From NCBI RefSeq assembly GCF_000003815.2, contig NC_049985.1:1910543-1974542 (forward strand): a DNA stretch of 64,000 nt, in the 5' to 3' direction. Every line of letters begins with the position of its first letter. Position 1 is the stretch's first letter. Below are positions 47,480-59,710 of this stretch, piece by piece. The notes below the pieces were generated by a model. That model made no database searches, was not told the origin of the DNA, and was given only the letters and a program-made list of their open reading frames with translations. This DNA is from Branchiostoma floridae (taxonomy: Eukaryota; Chordata; Leptocardii; Amphioxiformes; Branchiostomatidae). The position numbers and the translations under genes are program-made.

Positions 47480-48772
47480 CTGCATGTCGTCGAGACGGTG
47501 CTGCCGCATGTCAGTCCGGTCCATGACCTGGTGGTACAACCGGCTGAAATTCGACACCGTAATGGATACTGGCAGGGTGATGAGGAGGATCCCACTGATG
47601 CAGCAGACTCCCCCGATGAACTTCCCCATGTACGACTGTGGCACAAGGTCCCCGTAACCCGTCGTCGTCATGGTTTCGATCGCGAACCAGAACGTGGCGG
47701 GAATGCTCGTGAACGTACCAAAGGCAAACGCTTTCTCCATGTAGTACATAATGGTGGAAAACAGGATGATTGTCACCGACAAGGATATCAGGAAAAATCC
47801 CATTTCCATGGCAACGGACTGCAGCGTTCGGAACAGGATGTACAGTCCCTTGGAGTAGTAGAAGACCCGCAAGAATCGGACAACACGCACAGTCTGGAAA
47901 GACCCGAGAAGGGATTTGGATCCGATTATGTTACCCAGATAGTACGGCATTACAGCGACTATGTCTATCAAGCTACGGCAGCTTTTCGCAAAAGCAGTAC
48001 GGTTCGGCGCAGCATATAACCTCAGCAGGTACTCACATGTGAATATCGTCACGCAGCTCGTGTCCAAGTAGAAAAATAGATTCTTATATTCCTCCCCACA
48101 GCGCTTCGAATCAGGCCTACCGTCGAAAGTTCCACAAGGCACGGTTTCCATAATTGCAAGAATGGTGCAGATTAAGACAACGAACGTCATGATCACTGTC
48201 GGCGGCGACATCCAAAACCCGGTAACGGTTACGTCGTACGAAAGTTTCCTCCACAGGCGTTCCCGCATGCTCATTAGCGTCGGATTGAAGAAGTGACACC
48301 TGTGAAAGCTGTCAATCATCGTCCTCAGCTTGACCAACTCTCGGTTCTCCTCATAGTCTGCATAACAACAGTCACCGATCTCCGAGGCAGGTATTCGAAA
48401 AAACGTCAGCTCGTCGTCGTACATCGAGATGCACTCCTGGTTCACGTAGTGAAGCTTCCCCGTCTGGTAGTATCCCAACACCAGCCGAAAAATATCCGGA
48501 TCCCGGTCGAAGAAATACTCGTTGGTGTCGTCGTTGTAAAAGTACTCCCTCTCCTCACTGCCCAGCAGTGTGTTGGGGTGCCTCTTCAGTGTGCTCAGCC
48601 GGGTCTCGAAGTGAGCTCCCCCCACGTTCAGCCGGATCTTCTTGTCCCGCTTGTAGCGGAGGCTCTCCTCGTAGAGGCACTCTTTGCTCCATCTCTGGTC
48701 CACCCCGAACAGATCCTGGTCGAGTGTGGAGCCGACGTGAGACGCTCCTGTGCCACCACTGATAGCAGCCAT
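47480..48772 (-). CDS. Shal/Kv4-like voltage-gated K+ channel subunit, exon 1 (T1 and membrane domain)
   Basis: Codons 1-431. I chose the ATG at 48772 (G at -3 and G at +4; first in-frame ATG); the frame is open upstream only through a GTG. T1 tetramerisation domain at residues ~45-141, starting IRLNVGG and containing EYFFDRDPDIFR, with the HX5CX20CC zinc motif (H108, C114, C135, C136) typical of non-Shaker Kv subunits. S1 ~188-208, S2 ~230-252, S3 ~264-283, S4 ~289-305 (R296, R299, R302, then Y305), S5 ~319-345, pore helix ~358-370, filter TTGYGD 370-375, S6 ~384-410 ending NFSRLYHQ. The ETVPCG and EYLLRL blocks place it nearest Shal/KCND. Odd: three residues missing in the S4-S5 linker and PVS replacing PVP at 401-403. 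The exon ends ATGCAG|GTAACT in phase 0. Probably a plasma-membrane channel subunit; functional homomers are uncertain. Confidence 0.93.
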
Positions 48773-49200
48773 GACAGAAAAATACACCCACAGCTTCAGC
48801 CTTTCGGTCGGCACAGAGAAATACTGAATATTAGATGTGCAGAAGCAAGCCGTGGCTCACCAAACCCCCACGTGTCTCCCCACGGAGCCTTAGTAAGGAC
48901 ACCGGCTGGACACCCGGTGGCACGCATTCACGTCTTGCAGAGAGAATAATGCCGGAGGTAGTTTTTTGTTGTGTCAACACGTCCATTGCCGGTTAGAATG
49001 AGCGCTTACTCCTTCCCAAGAAAACGTCCTGGACAGTCCCCTCATTATCATTCTCACACCGCCAAGCTGAGGGGAGTATCCCCTTTCTCACCATGGCAAC
49101 CAACGAGCGGAGGTCTGCGGATGATTGCACGAGTAAACACTGCTGTAAACCATACATAAATGCAGGAGAGGACTTAATCCAGGCAGGAAGTGCTCACTAT
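48773..49200 (-). promoter_or_regulatory. Upstream region / probable 5' UTR of the channel gene
   Basis: Non-repetitive sequence directly upstream of the chosen ATG. No TATA box is obvious. The transcription start and any 5' UTR intron cannot be set from sequence alone. Confidence 0.4.
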
Positions 49201-52200
49201 TCCGCCCACGTTCAGCCGACTGGGGAAGATTCTGCTCAACACGGCAGCAGGGAGACCCTGGGCAGCAGTTAACAGGTTTTCCTCTGCGTGCTGCTTCGTT
49301 GGTGGTCCAGCCAAGCTCTCTCTCTTCCGTGCTGCCGAGAAAAGAAACAGCCGCAGGCTCCCACTGAGCAAGGCACTTTCAGCACCGTCCCTTCAATTCC
49401 ACAAGAACACAATCCATAAAGGTCGTCAAGCAGCCCCCTTGTACTCAATCACTGTGGCGATGCATGTAAATCATCCTCAGCAAACCGGTGCAAAGCCTGG
49501 TTTCCATGACTACATGCCGCATAAGGAAAGGTACTCCTTGAGTGGACCAGGTCTTCTAGACAGAAATACACACAATCGTGGCAGTCTCTCACTCAAAGAA
49601 ACTGGGCTGGCAGATTTTCTGTCTGCCGACGAGAGGTCTGCATCCGGGTCTGACGTCTAAGTTTTGTCTCCTAATGGATGAAGATCAGGAGTAACGCCCT
49701 CTCGATACCCCGGGGACGGCGCGCAAGTACAAATTGGAGTGCATGAAAGCCTCACTCCTTGCCACGACTCGAACAGGTGGCCTTTGCACCCAGATCAAAC
49801 GTTGCGAGATGAAAGGGAGCTCTCTTAAAATCAGAAAAGCACGCAAGGGCAGGGAGAGAATGGGGAGGGACTTAATGATCCCTGCAGGGTTGTTTTGGGC
49901 CGGGTAGATAGATCCCAATGCCATCAACAAAGCCACTCAGGGAGAAAAGGGTTTACAGGAATCAATGGGATTAGTGACAGCTCATGGGAAGGATTTGGGA
50001 ACTACTACTGGGTGTTACGGACGCAAGGATGAGACGATTCGGAGCACCTCTACTTCGGGGACTGATTTCCACGCAAATTGGGTCCCGCTGCGATGCTGAT
50101 GACATGATTTTCGGGATAATTACCACAGATTGTGGCAGGTACCATCGCCAATTAGGACGCTGCTTCACTGTGCATAACTGCGCAAACTTCATTAGAAAAA
50201 CATCACATCACGATCTTTACTGACCCCATTTGACATTAAAGCAAGAAATGCTAATGTATTCTGAAGATTTCATCCCACAGTTCTTACGGAGCTGCTATTT
50301 TTGTCTGCTTCATTCAAAGGATGGATTACATAAATGTGCGTGCGTGTGTAAAGCACTCAGAATAAATCTCTCTTCTTGACTCTAATGTCAATCCAGGATG
50401 CCACACGGAAATAGAATGACTTCCAGTTTGTTGGCATAAACACGCTGACTTCAAAGCAAACGGAACAGGAATTGCTAATGAGTGATGAATCTAAGGCTAA
50501 GCATACAAATGAAAGTACAAAGAGAAATGATCATAACAACAAACATGCCAATTCTATTCTATATAATACTAAATTATTATTTTTTTAAGAACCATACACA
50601 TATATCTAAAACTTCAGGTCTACGGTTGAAAATATTGAGTTGGTCATGATTTATTACCTGGCCACACAGTAATCGTGGTACTAATGACCACTGGGAAAAT
50701 GACAATTAATGTAACTTAACATGAAAATGATTAAGCCTCCTGAGTCGAAAGACATATAGCGACAGATTGATATTCATCTGTGTTGTGTGAACATCGATCT
50801 TTCCCTAATAAGATAGAGACAACTATAAAATCTGTATTAATCATGAAGTCAACAAGGCTTGTTGTTAATGCCAGCTTTACACACATGACTGTCTCCGCCT
50901 TTTTTTCCTGTCACACAAAAAATAATATTATCAGACTTTCTGGACAGACGGTGAAATTTTTGTCCTTCACAACAGGCAAATTTCCATCCTGGAATGGAAG
51001 GACAGTACAATTTTCTAAAAATTTAGTAAAATTCACTTTTCACTTCCAGCAATGGAATTCTTTTATTATTGGCTCTGTTTTTATGTGTTTTCCAATGCCT
51101 TGATGCCATGACTGTGATAAGCAACAAATGTATCAAAATCTCACTCAGGGAAAAATCTTAATTGCCCAAATGGACAAGTAGGGTAGGACATGCACTTGCG
51201 CAATGGGCACTTTCACTAGCCTGGGACAATCCAACGAGTGGACTTGTTCAACCCTGCCTTGAGACAGCCTTGATTGTCCAACTACAATTTAAGTTAGAAT
51301 TCAAAGAAGGCAATATTACCACTGGGAAGCGTTATCAGAATGTTGGAGAACATGTTTGCACTGATGGATTGTGAGACTTCTGTGGGCACATCAGCGGAAT
51401 ACAAATAACTTTAAGTTCACTCTCGAGTTTGTGGCAATTGCACTTCTTTCAAGTTGCATCAAACGCGGACAGAATCCCCTTAAGAAGCGACCCCAATTCT
51501 CCGGCATGCCTGCGTTCGAGGACGCCAAATGATGTGCCGAAATCACGGGAGGCTGCGATCTATTAAGCCGAGTTGTGCCGCGCGTTGTTCCTCCGTTCGT
51601 TCCAATTTTCTTCAATTCTCGATCGTGCCAATTTTTCCATCATCGTGCGGCCTGCCCCCCAGAACAACTGTCCACATGCAATTTCTCAATTAGGGCCATA
51701 AATTCTTCTCGTTTAGGCAATAAATTATTACCGGAATCGGTAATATGGATGTCGGCCCCTCGGGTGTCCCTCGCGAAACAAGTACGATACCCAATTACCC
51801 TAGAACAGGCACGCCGCACACCAACACCAGCTGCTTCCTAGAAGTCATTAAATAGCCTGTGCTAGTAGAAGGGCAATTTTTACACACTTTACTACATAAA
51901 AATATAGGCAAACTACAGACATTAAATGCATCGGTGACCATCTCTTATAACACATATACATCAACACAACAGACAGTCTATAACTTGTGTAAAATTTAGT
52001 GCTCATTTACAACTCAACTTAGACCTTACGACGCCAAAGGAACAGCTCAAGTTAGAATAATAACTTGTAGACAGTAAAACTGTACAATAGTGATCATGGC
52101 ACATTATGATTATCAAGCCAAGAGCTGAAACTATTTTCCTGCTGAGATGCAATATTGCAGACTGATAAAATTACACTGGCAGTTTGGTGAGGTGAGCAAT

Positions 52201-52617
52201 GGCTGAGGATTAGATTAAAAGATTCTTCCTGATAAAGTAACATCAACTCTCATATTTCAACCAGATGCAAAGTTACATACTGCAACATGAGAAAAATACA
52301 TGATACTAGGAAGAGATGTATCAATGCAGCACTAGTAATCCTGAGGTATATACACAAATGTCAGGGTTCTTGCCATGATTTTATTTCAGGATCTAGCGTT
52401 CAAAACAACTATGAGAAGGTGATGTTATCTGTTTGGCATCATATTTGTTTAGGTTACGAGAATCAGACTGCAGGGAGGTTAGATTTGGTTAACAATGGAC
52501 AGTTTGTCAAAACAACCTTAAAGGTTTTTTTTGTTGTTTTTTTAATGTTAGTTTTAAATAAAGGAGAAACCCTAGTAAGCATCCACATGTTTCATTTCCA
52601 GAAATTGAATAAATACA
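49201..52617. other. Mostly unique sequence upstream of the channel gene
   Basis: No repeats recognised over ~3.4 kb except a CACTTCCAGCAATG motif at 51045. 49680-50220 and 51380-51850 are repeat-free and GC-balanced, with an inverted repeat ATTACCG-GAAT-CGGTAAT at 51727-51744. The plus-strand frame at 49190-49660 has no motif. Confidence 0.45.
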
Positions 52618-52620
52618 TTA

Positions 52621-52987
52621 GGCCACACCGATTTAATTTCTTGGTTCACGGATTCGCTCGCTCCTATTTTTTGGGGAAAAAAATAAAAATAAAAATTACC
52701 ACTCAGCAAATTTTCACCATTAATGAAACCATTCACCAACTTTCTGGTGTAGCAAATTGGCCTTTATATTATAAGCTCCTTAAAGTGTGGGTACAGGTGC
52801 TGTTACTGTACAAAAATAGTGTTTTTGTACTTTTTTCAAGCTGAAAACTTTTTTTCTTTATGTTTTGGATTAGCCGTTACCTTTACCCCAACCATTTTAC
52901 AATTTTTATTTTCATTTTTATTTCGCCCTTTCGCTCCATATTTTTTATGAAAAAATCCGTGAACCAAGAAATTAAATTGGTGTGGCC
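52621..52987. mobile_element. PIF/Harbinger-like MITE with TTA target duplication
   Basis: A 367-bp element; TTA at 52618-52620 and 52988-52990. Inverted ends ~33 bp, left GGCCACACCGATTTAATTTC..GTTCACGGATT mirrored at the right with one change. A 3-bp TTA duplication fits PIF/Harbinger. AT-rich interior; the frame crossing it is not a gene. Confidence 0.88.
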
Positions 52988-52990
52988 TTA

Positions 52991-55920
52991 TCCAGAGCCC
53001 TACAGTTTTGACACCAGAAAAACATACGTGTCTGATTTTCTCTACCTGCATTTTCAACTTCCTGCCACAAATTGCAGACTGCAGGATTGATGTAAAATGC
53101 ACTTTGAGTCTTGGAATGCCAGCAGAAACACTAGCATCCAAATGTTTCATGTTGAGAAACTTGACACATTATCCAGGACCCTACAGTTTTGACACCAGCA
53201 AAACATAATGTTTCTGATTTTCTCTAAATGCATTTCAACTTCCTGCCACAAATTGCAGACTGCAGGATTGATGTGAAATGCGTTTTGAGCCTTGTAATGA
53301 CACCTGTTGGGAGCTGCATAAATCTGGAAACCCGGATGTCGGTAATGACGCCATACGTGTACGGGGAGAGACGTGCTAATGGCTTATCCACGGCACTTAC
53401 ACATGAACATCTGTCATACAGGAAGAAAAATTAGCTCAAAACTTCTTCCTAATGACTGATACAGCAATTTTGAGCCAAATTCGAAATTCAGCAATGGCAC
53501 TTATTTGACAAATGCAAAATTGCGAATTTCTAGTTTCGATTTCCTTTTCATCTCCAAATATATCAAATATCCAGCAGGCACATAATATCAAGAATAGTTT
53601 TTGAGCCCTGAAATTCTAATGATCTGTAGACGTCGTCATATCTGGCTGGCTGTAATGACGCAATGTGTCTGGAGAGATGCATTGATGGCCTCTACTTTGC
53701 ACTCACACACGTACATCTGTCACAAGAAGAAAGATGAGAATAAGTTGCCTCTAACGACTCACACAAAATTAGGGCATCAACATTTTCAACAAGATGGTTA
53801 AAAAATGTTGAGCAAACTCAAAAATATTAAGTTAAAAATTCAACACAAACACTTTGAGACCTGTTAAATTGCAAGTTTCTAATTTCAATTTTCTCTTTTC
53901 ATGCGCAAATTGCAGATTGCCAGTAGTAATACATTAAGGATACATTTTAAGCCCTATAATTGTTAGACGTCGTGATATTTGGCTGCCTGTAATGACGCAA
54001 TGTGTCTGGAAAGATGCATTAATGGCCTTCCCTTTGCATTTGCACATCAACATCCTTTACTCTACAAGAAAAATGACCTCCATTCTGTCTGTTAAGTTGC
54101 CTGTAATGACTGAACCAACATCAAAAGTTTTAAAATGACGGATAGAAATCTTAATCAAGCAAACTTTAAAACATTAGTTTGAATTCCAGCAGTGACACTT
54201 GAACTTTCTAGTTTCGATTTCTTTCCTTCGACTGCAAATTGCAAATTTCCGGTTGTTGTACATGAATATAAGTTATTCCCATATTTTGAGCCCTGAAACC
54301 CTTACTGATTTGTATAGTATACATCTGGATACCTACAAATGTAGATGCCTGTAATAATGCCATACTTGGTATGCTACTAGAGATGTGTTAATCGCCTTGC
54401 CTTCTCACTCACAGGAGGCCATGAATGATCAAATGCTCTTCGTAACTTAGCACTAGAGTAGCCTGGGTACTATCCAGTGGTTTGCTCTTACGTTTATCAC
54501 ACACTATATAAAGTCGCTTCTCTGCTATTCCATCTGGGAACCTTGACATCTCTAACATCTGGAATCGTCCAAATTTTGGACGAGGGCAATGATTGGTCTC
54601 TTATAATACATGAGTCAATTAAGGAATGAGTTCAAGTGCTCATTCGAGCATGTGTTCCAACATTCAAAATGCCCTCCACCCGCTTGCAGGAGGGTCTGTG
54701 GTCTTCAAATGAGGGCTCTACAACCCATTCCTTAATTCGATCATTAACTGACGTCATCCCCAAAAGATTTGAATATACAGTTCTCCAGACAGGTAGCAGA
54801 AGTGAACATACAAATGTAGGAGCAAACTGCTACCTGCATGGTAGCACTAGAGTATATTGGTTAAATTTAGAACAATAAGAGGTAGAAATCTTACTTCTTA
54901 CTGATAATAGCTTATTAACTATTTAGTTCCAAATAACAGTTGAAAGATCAAGATAGCTTGAAAACCTGCAAAATTGATTGTTTCTACACTTAGCCTTGAT
55001 ACCAGCAATTTTTTTTCGTCTACAATCGCAGACTGCCTGTAACATATTTTGCGCCTGGAGACCTGCAATGATCTGTCTGTAGGTGACTGGGTACATGTAC
55101 AAATGTACCTGAAATGTCTGTAATGACGCAATGCATCTAGCAGAGATGTGTTAATGGCCTGCCCTTACCCCTCAGACACGTACATCCGTTAAAAGAAAAA
55201 TGAGTTCATATTTGTATTAAGTTGCCTCTTACGACATATAAGGGTATCAACATTTTTCTAAACATAAGTTTAGAATTCAGCAGTGGCATTTTTTATTTTT
55301 ATTTTATTTATTGATCTTTAGGGTAGTCCCTTCAGTTAACGTGGTAACTGATTTCCAAGGGAGCCCTGTAACAATAATAATAACTCAAAGTACAAAAGAT
55401 AACTACAAACATAGGATTCAACATAACAAAGCAATAATCCAATTCGGGTTTGTAAATCATACAAGCATTGACAGCTCACATACCTGCAAAATTGCAAGTG
55501 TCTACATGACTGTAGTTTCATTTTCTTCTTTTCATTCTGCAAATTGCAGATTGCCAGTAGATACATCATAACATTGCACGTTGTATATCAAGAATATATT
55601 TTGAACCCTGAAAGTTCTAAAGATCTGTAGATGACTGGATACATGTACAAATGTATCAGGATGTCTGTAATGACGAAATGCATCAAATATGAATGTTTCT
55701 ACACTTAGATGAATGTTTCTACTTATTTGTAGTCTTCATACCAGCAATTTTTTTTCGTCTACAAATTGCAGACTGCCTTTAGGTGCATGTTACAAATTTT
55801 AAGCCTGGAGACCTGCAATGATCTGTAGATATCTGTAATGATGCAATGCATCTAGGAAAGATGTGGTTAATGGTCTCTCATTCCCACTCACACACGTACA
55901 GGTACCATATCCATCACAGA
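52991..55920. repeat. Degenerate ~350-bp tandem array, ~7 units
   Basis: CTGTAATGACGCAATGYRTCT followed by AGAGATGYRTTAATGGCC recurs near 53340, 53650, 53990, 54350, 55120 and 55835. Each unit also has TTTTGAGCCCTGAAA, CAAATTGCAGATTGCCAG and CACACGTACATCTGT. Two insertions (54461-54841 and ~55290-55470) explain the long intervals. Confidence 0.85.
54461..54841. mobile_element. Non-autonomous element with 13-bp direct repeats
   Basis: A 381-bp segment between two copies of TAGCACTAGAGTA (54448-54460, 54842-54854). Subterminal inverted similarity: GGTTTGCTC left, GAGCAAACTGC right. Centre near-palindrome CGTCCAAATTTTGGACG. A related end (GGGTACCATCC..AGTTTGCTCC) lies at 8006-8032. Confidence 0.65.
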
Positions 55921-56915
55921 AGAGGAGAAATTACCTCATCTGTGCACCACAGCCCAACGAATCAATATCACACGGACATCATTACATCACTGTTGGGCGG
56001 CACCCACAAGTTTTCAAGGGCAGCAAACTTTCTGCATTTTGATCATGTATTACATTATTTGATAATGATGTATGTCAAGATATAGTAGTCCACTGTGGAC
56101 ACCCTGCAGCTGCAATCAGTCTTTCTTCAACTCTCTGGGTACATTTTGATATATACAACTATAGGTCACATTGAACACATACAACTCATTGATTAAAGTA
56201 GTCTGTAATTTGAAATAAAGATTTTTAATATAGATTTGTGGCTACAAAAGTATTTAAAAAAAGGTTGAAGTTTGATGGATTTTACAAATTGCTATAAATG
56301 TAACATCTCATAATTATTTATCACAGACTGAACGTAAAGATAAGTTTTCCCTCAACTTGGGCTCAACGTTTTCAATCTTGTCACCTTGCTGATTTCATCT
56401 TGTTAATATTACAAATATATTTTATCATATTATCATATAATATCATATTATTAAACATCATATCATATTATCTTATGAATGCCAAAAAAATATATTGGTT
56501 TGGCCTAACCTGAAAACAACTACTTGGACTTGACTTAAATTGAGTTTCTGATTTTCTCCCACACCTCAAAACATTCCTCGTATCCATCAAAACGAAAATG
56601 ATACAACTTTATTGCCAATAGGCTCCCTCAGTCGGGAGAAATTAACAGGTGAAGTGAACAAACTGTCAAGTACACGACTTTGAACTTCTACAGGGAGTAA
56701 CATTTACAGGAGGCAACCCGAGGAGAATGCACTTGACTTTGATTTTCTGGCAAGCCAGGCTTGAAGAACTTTTTGATTAAAAAAGGAGCCAGCCAGGTAA
56801 TGAGGAAAAATCGACTTTCTCTCAAACATTGAGGTTATTGTCCGCTCAAGAAGTTAAGACATGAATACTGTCTGGACTAGTAACAGGGCTTGAAATACAG
56901 GGTGAATATGCACTA
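55921..56915. other. No feature seen
   Basis: AT-rich, with ATATCATATTAT repeats at 56420-56475 and a possible retroelement end (ACTTTATTGCCAATAGG) near 56605. Confidence 0.4.
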
Positions 56916-57401
56916 CAGTCAAACCTGTATTAGCGGCCACCTTTGCATAGCAGCCACGTGGCCATAGTGGCCACTTTTTGTCGGTCCCTTGGATTCGTAA
57001 TGATTAAGAAATAGGCTTAACGGCCACCTGTCCAACGCGGCCACGGCCACACGATTTCCAGTCCCGTTGATACAGAAACAATGCCTATTGCAACCATACT
57101 GCAGCCTTATGTCACCCTGCACTGAGTTTGAAATTGTAGTTTGCGAGGATTTGGAATCCTGACAGGGTCAGTTTGGCGATAGCAGAAAGTATACCAGCAT
57201 TAAAGTGCAAGTCTTTGTCAGTGAATTTACCGATCGAGACAATGTTAATTGGTAAGAAAGAATAGTGGGAACTGAAATTATGTGTAGCTTGCTCATGGTC
57301 AATTGATAAATATTTTCTATATAGTGGCCACCTGTCTATAGTGGCCATATTTACACAATGTATGCAGTCCCTTGAGTGGCCGCTATAGACAGGTTTGACT
57401 G
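56916..57401. mobile_element. MITE with CAGTCAAACCTGT ends, TA target
   Basis: A 486-bp element with TA at 56914-56915 and 57402-57403. Left CAGTCAAACCTGTATTAG then CGGCCACC; right GTGGCCGCTATAGACAGG then TTTGACTG. Internal subrepeats of GTGGCCACCTGTC. No transposase. Confidence 0.88.
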
Positions 57402-59700
57402 TATATGGAATATAATACACCAAAATTGGAGCTGCGCACCTGCTGGTAATTCTTGACTGTGTATCTATACAAAGATCTGCACCCACAAATATACAGAATA
57501 TTGAAATTAGGGTAAGAAAATATAACATATGGGCACTGTTATATATTACCTGTAAAAGATGTATGAGCAAGCTAAAGAATTTCAAGTTCAAGTGATGCAG
57601 TAAGGTTTAATTGTGCACCAAAATTTATCTTGCACCAAAATTTTTCTTGCTCCTAACAAAAAATAGGTTAAGTGCACCATAGACGCAGACATGACGCAAA
57701 CCCAGAGTACCAGACTACCAATATTCCTCCAAAAAATGGATTTCAAGTCTTGACTAGGTATTACTGAGCTTCAGCCCACTTCCCATAGCCTGAGACACAA
57801 CAAGTCGATAAAGGCGTGGGTTGACGTCACGCCGGCCAAATTGAAGGCATAACTCTCAATGGAAAAGAAAGTACTTTTGACCAGAGGTTTAGCTGGATTT
57901 GGTTTACTCGAGACTATTAGCAAATTGCATGAATACTTTATTGTAAAAAATTGTGCCAATGTCAACATTGTTAAGTCTACATCGTTTTTCAAGCTCTTAC
58001 AACGACGTTCATGTACGTGTACTTTGTGTGACATTGTCCTTGACTTTGGCAGCCAAATCCCTGGCAACCGCTGCAATTGACCTTGCGTGCACTGACGGTA
58101 AAAAGAATCACGAAGGAACCTGACTGTAATCTTAACTAATTAAGTCATTAATATGCGTGCCGTTATCTCTAACGAATGTGTGGTCAATCATCGATCTCCT
58201 GTCGGAGTAGACTGCAATCTACAGGATCAGATCTCAAACACTTCCCCAGACAGGTAATCCTCCATCTATTGCTTAAAAATAGGCCGTGCCAGTCCTATTC
58301 GTTGGTTCTCTCTATAGTTTCAGAAGAAAATCCTGAACTACACAACTGCAACAATATTCCATTTACTTTCTCGCCTAAAACTATTCAGAGCCTGTTACAG
58401 AAAGCATGTAAGTCGTTAACTAAGCCGTCTTAGATATATAAGACAGTTGTTAGTCCGCAAGAGTGGACTTGAAACTGTAGAAATGATAGAGAATGATAAG
58501 ATAATAGAACTTAAGCATGTAAGTCTTATATATCTAAAAGCGGCATGAAATCCTTGCAACGTCCCGTCTTTAACAGGATCGGATGGCCCGGCGACAGTTG
58601 GCCTCTCCATGTTGGGGCACTAACTTAAACCACTTCTCTTACAACTCACACAGGCACTATTTGTTGGTTCTCTCTGTAGTTTAGAAGAAAATCCTGAACT
58701 GGACAACTGCAAGGCCTCAAAATTAACTCTCCCCCCCCCCTTAAAATTAACTCCCAAAAGTATCCAAAAAAATTTTAACTGTCATGAAGTGAGCTTTAGT
58801 TTAACAGTCTAAGACTCTTTATGTACAGAAAAGGCTAGTAATATGGTATTGTGGCATGACAGTGACACCTGCAGAGTATCAATACAATATTGCTTACTGA
58901 TGTCATGTTTTAATTTTGATGTTACACTTGTGTGTTACTATTAGTATTAATTTTGCATGTGTGCTATGGTCTATTTTCTTTTGTAGAATATGTTTTGAAG
59001 AACAAAAGACAGCTTGTAGAATATATTTTGAAAACCCAAAAAAGAGATTCTAAAAAAAAGAGAGTCTAAAAAAAGGAAACAAATTGTTGTGTCCTTGTCC
59101 AGGCCACGGCTGAGACCATCACACCTTGCCAGAGGCAACACATAAAACTAAAAGCTTGAAGCGCTGAAGTATGCATGGCGCGGGCAATAATCCTTGTCTT
59201 AACTCCAAATTAAGCCATAGATCATTCAGGATAGCCATAAATTTCTCATCACTACTTTGCTTCGGCTCATGCGAAATCGCCTCACAACCATTCGGGACAG
59301 TCGGGGATTACAGTAAGCTGATGAGACGGTGTATCACCCGGGCGACAAGTAACGATCCGAGCGGACGCTGGCCATCGAATCAATCTAACCGGTTTTACCA
59401 CACTCCAATTGACCGAGATGGCTGCGCGATACATCAGATGGGAGTTACGTAAACCGTTAAGTCTTCTGACGTCATCCTGAAAGACTGTCCCACAGGCTGT
59501 TGCCATCAATCTGCTGCCAGGGTTTTTGCTTCCAGTTCCAGCCCTGGGCTACATGTTTTTGTATCTTCAAGTTTGGCTACCTTCAGACACCAAGACGGAA
59601 TCCAAATTGTTTTCTGTCTGAATTGTCTAACAACGTTTCCTATTGGACATCTGAAATTGTCTTCATTCATAGTTAGAGTATAAAAGACCTGTTTCTTCTA
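57402..59700. other. No gene recognised
   Basis: Includes a ~55-bp duplicated motif (GTTGGTTCTCTCTRTAGTTT near 58302 and 58661) and repeat-free sequence at 59160-59470 (see findings). Confidence 0.4.
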
Positions 59701-59710
59701 GATCACTTCA

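Noticed and set aside
48773-48814. Upstream extension of the channel (14 residues)
   Set aside because: It starts at GTG; the first in-frame ATG at 48772 has a good Kozak context.
47414-48949. Long plus-strand open frames across the channel exon
   Set aside because: Antisense shadows of the minus-strand channel coding sequence; no motifs.
49190-49660. 156-residue plus-strand frame
   Set aside because: No domain, no splice evidence; lies upstream of the channel on the other strand.
52287-52844. 185-residue plus-strand frame
   Set aside because: AT-rich, enters a Harbinger-like MITE, no domain or splice context.
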